A stretch of 64,000 nt of DNA from Roseivirga echinicomitans (lineage in GTDB: Bacteria > Bacteroidota > Bacteroidia > Cytophagales > Cyclobacteriaceae), in the NCBI RefSeq assembly GCF_001592935.1, contig NZ_LRDB01000050.1, forward strand, positions 434,001-498,000, read 5' to 3'. A program made the translations under genes and the position numbers. Of the stretch, positions 60,939 through 64,000 are shown one piece after another (the first letter of the stretch is position 1; every line of letters begins with the position of its first letter). The notes beneath the pieces are model-generated. The model was not told the DNA's origin and ran no database searches. It was given only the letters and a program-made list of their open reading frames with translations.

Positions 60939-61901
60939 TTAGTTGAGGACATTCTGATCAACCCAATGCTTGCCCCACTCATTCTGTTCTTCTTCTGTCC
61001 ATAATTCAGGAAAGAACATCACTTTCTGGAATCTTGGTGGTAAATATTTCTGCCAATTGGTACCGCCAGTCGCCTTAATGTCTTCTGGGCTGCGCTGTAA
61101 ATAACGTACGGCTGATTTATAATGCACCAACGGCCAATCTACATTGGCGAGCAAGTCATAACGTTTTAGTTCAGTAATCAGCTCTTCCGTACCTTCTAAT
61201 TCTTTATAGAAACGAATATAAAGTTGGTTCAAATTAGTAGACTTCACCTCATTGGCCAAGTGAATAAATTCCTTAGAATATTTGGCATCGAATTGATCTA
61301 GGGTCAAAGTCTTTTTGCCCGTTTTCAGTTCGGTCGCTCCTGTCATCCAATAAATAGCATCGTAAAGTTCTTCGATTGAAGCGTAAGGATCGAAATCATC
61401 ACGCTTTTCATGGTTCACCAGGTTAATCATGTCGGTAGAACCGATTTCGATCATACGGTACTGAGCCGATTGAAAGCCAGAAGCTGGCAAAAGCGACATT
61501 CTGAACTGTAAGAACTGCTCTTTTTCCATACCTTGGATCATGATGGAAAACGAATGACAAAGGTGTTCGAAGTAGTTATTGATACGCTTTACGCGGGCTG
61601 TAAAAAACTCAAGATTTGGATGTTCAGCCGATTGCATTTGTTTCATTTCCCACAGAATAAGTTTAAAATACAGTTCTGTAGACTGATGATATACAATGAA
61701 AATCATTTCGTCAGGGAAATGTGTTTTGGGATGCTGAAGCGCTAAAAGTGACTCTAGGTTGATGTACTCCCAATATTTAAGGTAATCAGCGTGCAACAAT
61801 CCATCAAGGTAAGAAGCCATGTCTTGCCCCATTGCTTCGTATTTAGCCTCGAGCTTCTTAATTCTATCTAATATCCCTTGGTCGATTTCCTTGTTGTTCA
61901 T
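60939..61901 (-). CDS. kynA: Tryptophan 2,3-dioxygenase
   Basis: Heme dioxygenase that opens the indole ring of tryptophan to N-formylkynurenine, the first step of the kynurenine route. Protein of 320 residues with the family blocks YLKYWEYINLESLLALQHPKTHFPDEMIFIVYHQSTELYFKLILWEMKQM, FLQFRMSLLPASGFQSAQYRMIEIGS and the late CTNWQKYLP-like stretch (here GGTNWQKYLPPRFQKVMFFPELWTEEE). The His of YHQSTELYFK lines the active site and a later His binds heme. It is divergent from a glutaryl-CoA dehydrogenase, which acts later in tryptophan/lysine breakdown. Confidence 0.95.
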   Translation of the reverse strand: MNNKEIDQGILDRIKKLEAKYEAMGQDMASYLDGLLHADYLKYWEYINLESLLALQHPKTHFPDEMIFIVYHQSTELYFKLILWEMKQMQSAEHPNLEFFTARVKRINNYFEHLCHSFSIMIQGMEKEQFLQFRMSLLPASGFQSAQYRMIEIGSTDMINLVNHEKRDDFDPYASIEELYDAIYWMTGATELKTGKKTLTLDQFDAKYSKEFIHLANEVKSTNLNQLYIRFYKELEGTEELITELKRYDLLANVDWPLVHYKSAVRYLQRSPEDIKATGGTNWQKYLPPRFQKVMFFPELWTEEEQNEWGKHWVDQNVLN

Positions 61902-61964
61902 ACGTTTGTATTGTACTGAAATACGTGCAAATTTGAAAGATAATATTTAGAAACCAAAGAACAT

Positions 61965-63179
61965 ATGAATACCGATAACCACGCTAATATTCAGAAATCA
62001 TCAAAACAAGATACTTTTGAACACCCTGATTTCTACGGAATGGATTCCATGCTTACCGAAGAGCACATCATGGTGCGTGGCGCGGTGCGTGATTTCGTAA
62101 AGCAAGAAATCTCTCCTTATATAGAAAGCTGGGCGCAAAACGCGCACTTCCCGCTAGAAATGGTGAAGAAATTTGGTGACATCGGAGCTTTTGGGCCTCA
62201 GTTACCTACTGAATATGGTTGCGGTGGTATGGACTACATTTCCTACGGTTTGATTATGCAAGAAATTGAGCGTGGTGACTCGGGCATGCGTTCTACGGCT
62301 TCGGTACAAGGTTCTTTGGTGATGTACCCTATTTACAAATTTGGAAACGAAGAACAACGCCACAAATACTTACCTAAACTGGCTTCTGGCGAATGGTTGG
62401 GTTGCTTCGGTTTAACAGAACCAGATCACGGTTCTAACCCTTCGGGCATGACCACCAATTTTAAAGACATGGGCGACCATTACCTTTTGAATGGTGCTAA
62501 AATGTGGATCTCAAATGCTCCTCATGCGGACGTGGCTGTGGTTTGGGCAAAAAGCGAAGAAGGAAGAATTCACGGACTGATTGTAGAGCGTGGTATGGAA
62601 GGTTTCTCTACCCCTACTACACATGGCAAATGGTCTTTGCGCGCCAGTGCTACTGGTGAATTGGTGTTTGACAATGTGAAAGTGCCGAAGGAAAATTTAT
62701 TACCGAACAAAAGTGGTTTGGGTGCGCCAATGATGTGTCTGGATTCAGCCCGTTATGGCATTGCTTGGGGCGCTATTGGTGCCGCAATGGATTGTTACGA
62801 GTCGGCTAGAAAGTATTGCGCAGAGCGTATCCAGTTTGATAAGCCCATTGGTGCCTTCCAATTGCAGCAAAAGAAATTGGCAGAAATGCTGACAGAGATT
62901 ACCAAAGCGCAGTTATTGAACTTCCGTTTAGGCCAGCTTTTTAACGAAGGAAAAGCCACTACGCCTCAAATTTCTATGGCCAAGCGTAATGCCGTAGAGG
63001 TTGCTTTAAACATTGCCCGCGAAGCAAGACAAATGCATGGTGGAATGGGCATTACAGGCGAATACTCAATGATGCGCCATATGGCCAACCTGGAATCAGT
63101 ACTTACCTACGAAGGAACACATGATATTCACTTGTTAATTCTTGGTGCTGAGATTACAGGGATTCCTGCTTTTAAGTAA
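61965..63179 (+). CDS. gcdH: Glutaryl-CoA dehydrogenase-type acyl-CoA dehydrogenase
   Basis: Flavin enzyme of 404 residues. Within the acyl-CoA dehydrogenase family the features fit glutaryl-CoA dehydrogenase: RGDSGMRSTASVQGSLVMYPIYKFG, GCFGLTEPDHGSNPSGMTT, KWSLRASATGELVFDNVKVP, RQMHGGMGITGEYSMMRHMANLESVLTYEGTHDIHLLILG with the catalytic Glu in TYEGTHD. It converts glutaryl-CoA to crotonyl-CoA, joining the end of tryptophan and lysine breakdown to beta-oxidation. Divergence from tryptophan dioxygenase, with only 63 bases between the starts, supports this role. The remaining pathway genes are elsewhere. Confidence 0.9.
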   Translation: MNTDNHANIQKSSKQDTFEHPDFYGMDSMLTEEHIMVRGAVRDFVKQEISPYIESWAQNAHFPLEMVKKFGDIGAFGPQLPTEYGCGGMDYISYGLIMQEIERGDSGMRSTASVQGSLVMYPIYKFGNEEQRHKYLPKLASGEWLGCFGLTEPDHGSNPSGMTTNFKDMGDHYLLNGAKMWISNAPHADVAVVWAKSEEGRIHGLIVERGMEGFSTPTTHGKWSLRASATGELVFDNVKVPKENLLPNKSGLGAPMMCLDSARYGIAWGAIGAAMDCYESARKYCAERIQFDKPIGAFQLQQKKLAEMLTEITKAQLLNFRLGQLFNEGKATTPQISMAKRNAVEVALNIAREARQMHGGMGITGEYSMMRHMANLESVLTYEGTHDIHLLILGAEITGIPAFK

Positions 63180-63189
63180 GGATTCAAGA

Positions 63190-63237
63190 GTGACGTATAG
63201 CACTTAATATATCATCGCTATACGTCACATTTGTGAC
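63190..63237. promoter_or_regulatory. Overlapping inverted repeats before the XRE gene
   Basis: GTGACGTATAGC (63190-63201) pairs with GCTATACGTCAC (63217-63228), 12 bases perfect. A second repeat, GTCACA-TT-TGTGAC (63224-63237), overlaps its right arm. They lie 27-74 bases before the regulator start and may be its operator. They could also end the gcdH transcript, but no T-run follows. Confidence 0.55.
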
Positions 63238-63263
63238 TCATAAATAACGTTGGTAATAATTTA

Positions 63264-63809
63264 ATGGAAAACAGAATTAAATATCTAAGAGTAAAAGAAA
63301 ACTATACACAAAGTGAATTAGCCGCCAAAACAGGATTATCGTTACGCACCATACAGAGAGTCGAATCTAACCAAGTTGAAGTAACCGGTCACACTTTAAC
63401 TGCTCTTTCAACGTTTTTTAATATTGAACCTTCACAAATTAATTCTAAAGTTAATCAGACAATCATCAATATAAGATTGATAAATCTGTCTACCTTACTT
63501 TTTATATTTCTACCCATTGTACACTTAATTTTACCTATACTCCTTTGGAGAAAATACAGAAAGTTAAATCCAGTTATTGACGAAGCAGGTAAACAAATAA
63601 TCAATTTTCAGATTCTTTGGTCTATAGCGTCTCTATTGTTAATAATTTTTGCTCCGTTTATCGAACATATATTTATTGATTATGTTTCGATAATTTTCCT
63701 TGTTATAGCATTATCTATCCTATCAAATTTATTTTGGATTGCACGTTCTGCATTATTTATTAATAAAGAAAAATATCAAAAATTTTCTATAGCACTTCGA
63801 TTAATATAA
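63264..63809 (+). CDS. XRE-type regulator with membrane helices
   Basis: Protein of 181 residues. An N-terminal helix-turn-helix (residues 1-57: IKYLRVKENYTQSELAAKTGLSLRTIQRVESNQVEVTGHTLTALSTFF) is joined to a C-terminal part with about four hydrophobic segments (70-91, 106-125, 130-155 and near 158-170). Such membrane-anchored XRE regulators are seen in Bacteroidota, with unknown signals. The overlapping inverted repeats upstream suggest autoregulation. A similar GTCACATT sequence lies before the next gene, so both may be controlled together. Confidence 0.82.
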   Translation: MENRIKYLRVKENYTQSELAAKTGLSLRTIQRVESNQVEVTGHTLTALSTFFNIEPSQINSKVNQTIINIRLINLSTLLFIFLPIVHLILPILLWRKYRKLNPVIDEAGKQIINFQILWSIASLLLIIFAPFIEHIFIDYVSIIFLVIALSILSNLFWIARSALFINKEKYQKFSIALRLI

Positions 63810-63887
63810 GCCGTAAAATAGAATTGGCGCAAAATTGACGTATGGCTGTCACATTGTATTTGATCATAAACTGTTTGTTTTGCTATT

Positions 63888-64000
63888 ATGAAAAAACACA
63901 CAACAAAAACCCTGTCAATTTTAATTAGTTTTCTTTTTACACTAATTACAGTAAAAGCCCAAACTATAGATTTATTAAAGGAAAATTCATTTGTTGTTAA
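63888..64000 (+). CDS. Start of an exported protein, cut by the window edge
   Basis: ATG at 63888 opens a frame still running at the edge. The 37 codons seen encode a signal peptide (MKKHTTKTLSILISFLFTLITVKAQ) and the start of the mature protein (TIDLLKENS). The family cannot be told. The upstream sequence resembles the XRE promoter region (TGACGTAT, GTCACATT, CATAAA), which suggests shared control. Confidence 0.65.
   Translation, partial: MKKHTTKTLSILISFLFTLITVKAQTIDLLKENSFVV

Overview
The window reads as chromosomal DNA of a Bacteroidota bacterium, most likely a free-living member of the Cytophagales (inferred, no search was run). Three things point there: a type IX secretion C-terminal sorting domain, family markers such as the DUF4835 protein and a Bacteroidota-type omega subunit, and many perfect copies of the Bacteroidota -7 promoter box TAnnTTTG just upstream of genes. 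Shine-Dalgarno sequences are mostly absent. I saw no rRNA, tRNA, CRISPR array, prophage or plasmid functions.

Layout. 0.3-3.5 kb: a large secreted repeat protein. 3.8-11.2 kb: M3 peptidase, MFS transporter, SRPBCC protein, a secreted FG-GAP-like protein with a cyclophilin lipoprotein, an unrecognised protein and a DEAD-box helicase. 11.2-15.5 kb: mog, folE-cysS (ATGA overlap), dcd and a DUF1275 membrane protein. 15.5-16.7 kb: a REP-like repeat island around a RAYT transposase; it appears to have separated the DUF1275 gene from its stop codon and terminator. 16.7-20.6 kb: an M28 lipoprotein peptidase and hrpB. 20.7-25.2 kb: a nitrite-reduction module made of an outer-membrane barrel gene, then nirK (fused to cytochrome c), nirV and sco. 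Both of its transcription units carry a TGA-N6-TCA Crp/Fnr-type site at exactly the same distance from the -7 box.

25.2-33.6 kb: AI-2E family permease, typA, pfkA, a serine hydrolase and a kefF/kefC pair. 33.8-37.4 kb: a small barrel protein, mdh, a cNMP-binding protein and tilS. 37.4-44 kb: an OstA-like protein, then bamD-rpoZ-coaBC-DUF4835 and recN, a housekeeping and envelope block. 44-54.4 kb, minus strand: an alanine/glycine symporter, a SPOR-exbB-exbD-tonB operon, a barrel protein with a 1020-residue TPR protein, and holA. 54.6-58.4 kb: accessory genes; an SDR and a DUF2200 gene are bracketed by two direct copies of another hairpin repeat. 58.4-63.2 kb: katG with an OxyR-like palindrome upstream, then tryptophan 2,3-dioxygenase divergent from a glutaryl-CoA dehydrogenase. 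63.2-64 kb: a membrane-linked XRE regulator with inverted repeats and the start of an exported protein cut by the window edge.

The parts most worth a second look are the twin-site nitrite module, the repeat/RAYT island with its duplicated gene end, the repeat-bracketed SDR-DUF2200 pair, several promoters that predict leaderless or nearly leaderless mRNAs (recN, tilS, bamD, a TPR gene), and a Tol-Pal-like envelope cluster.
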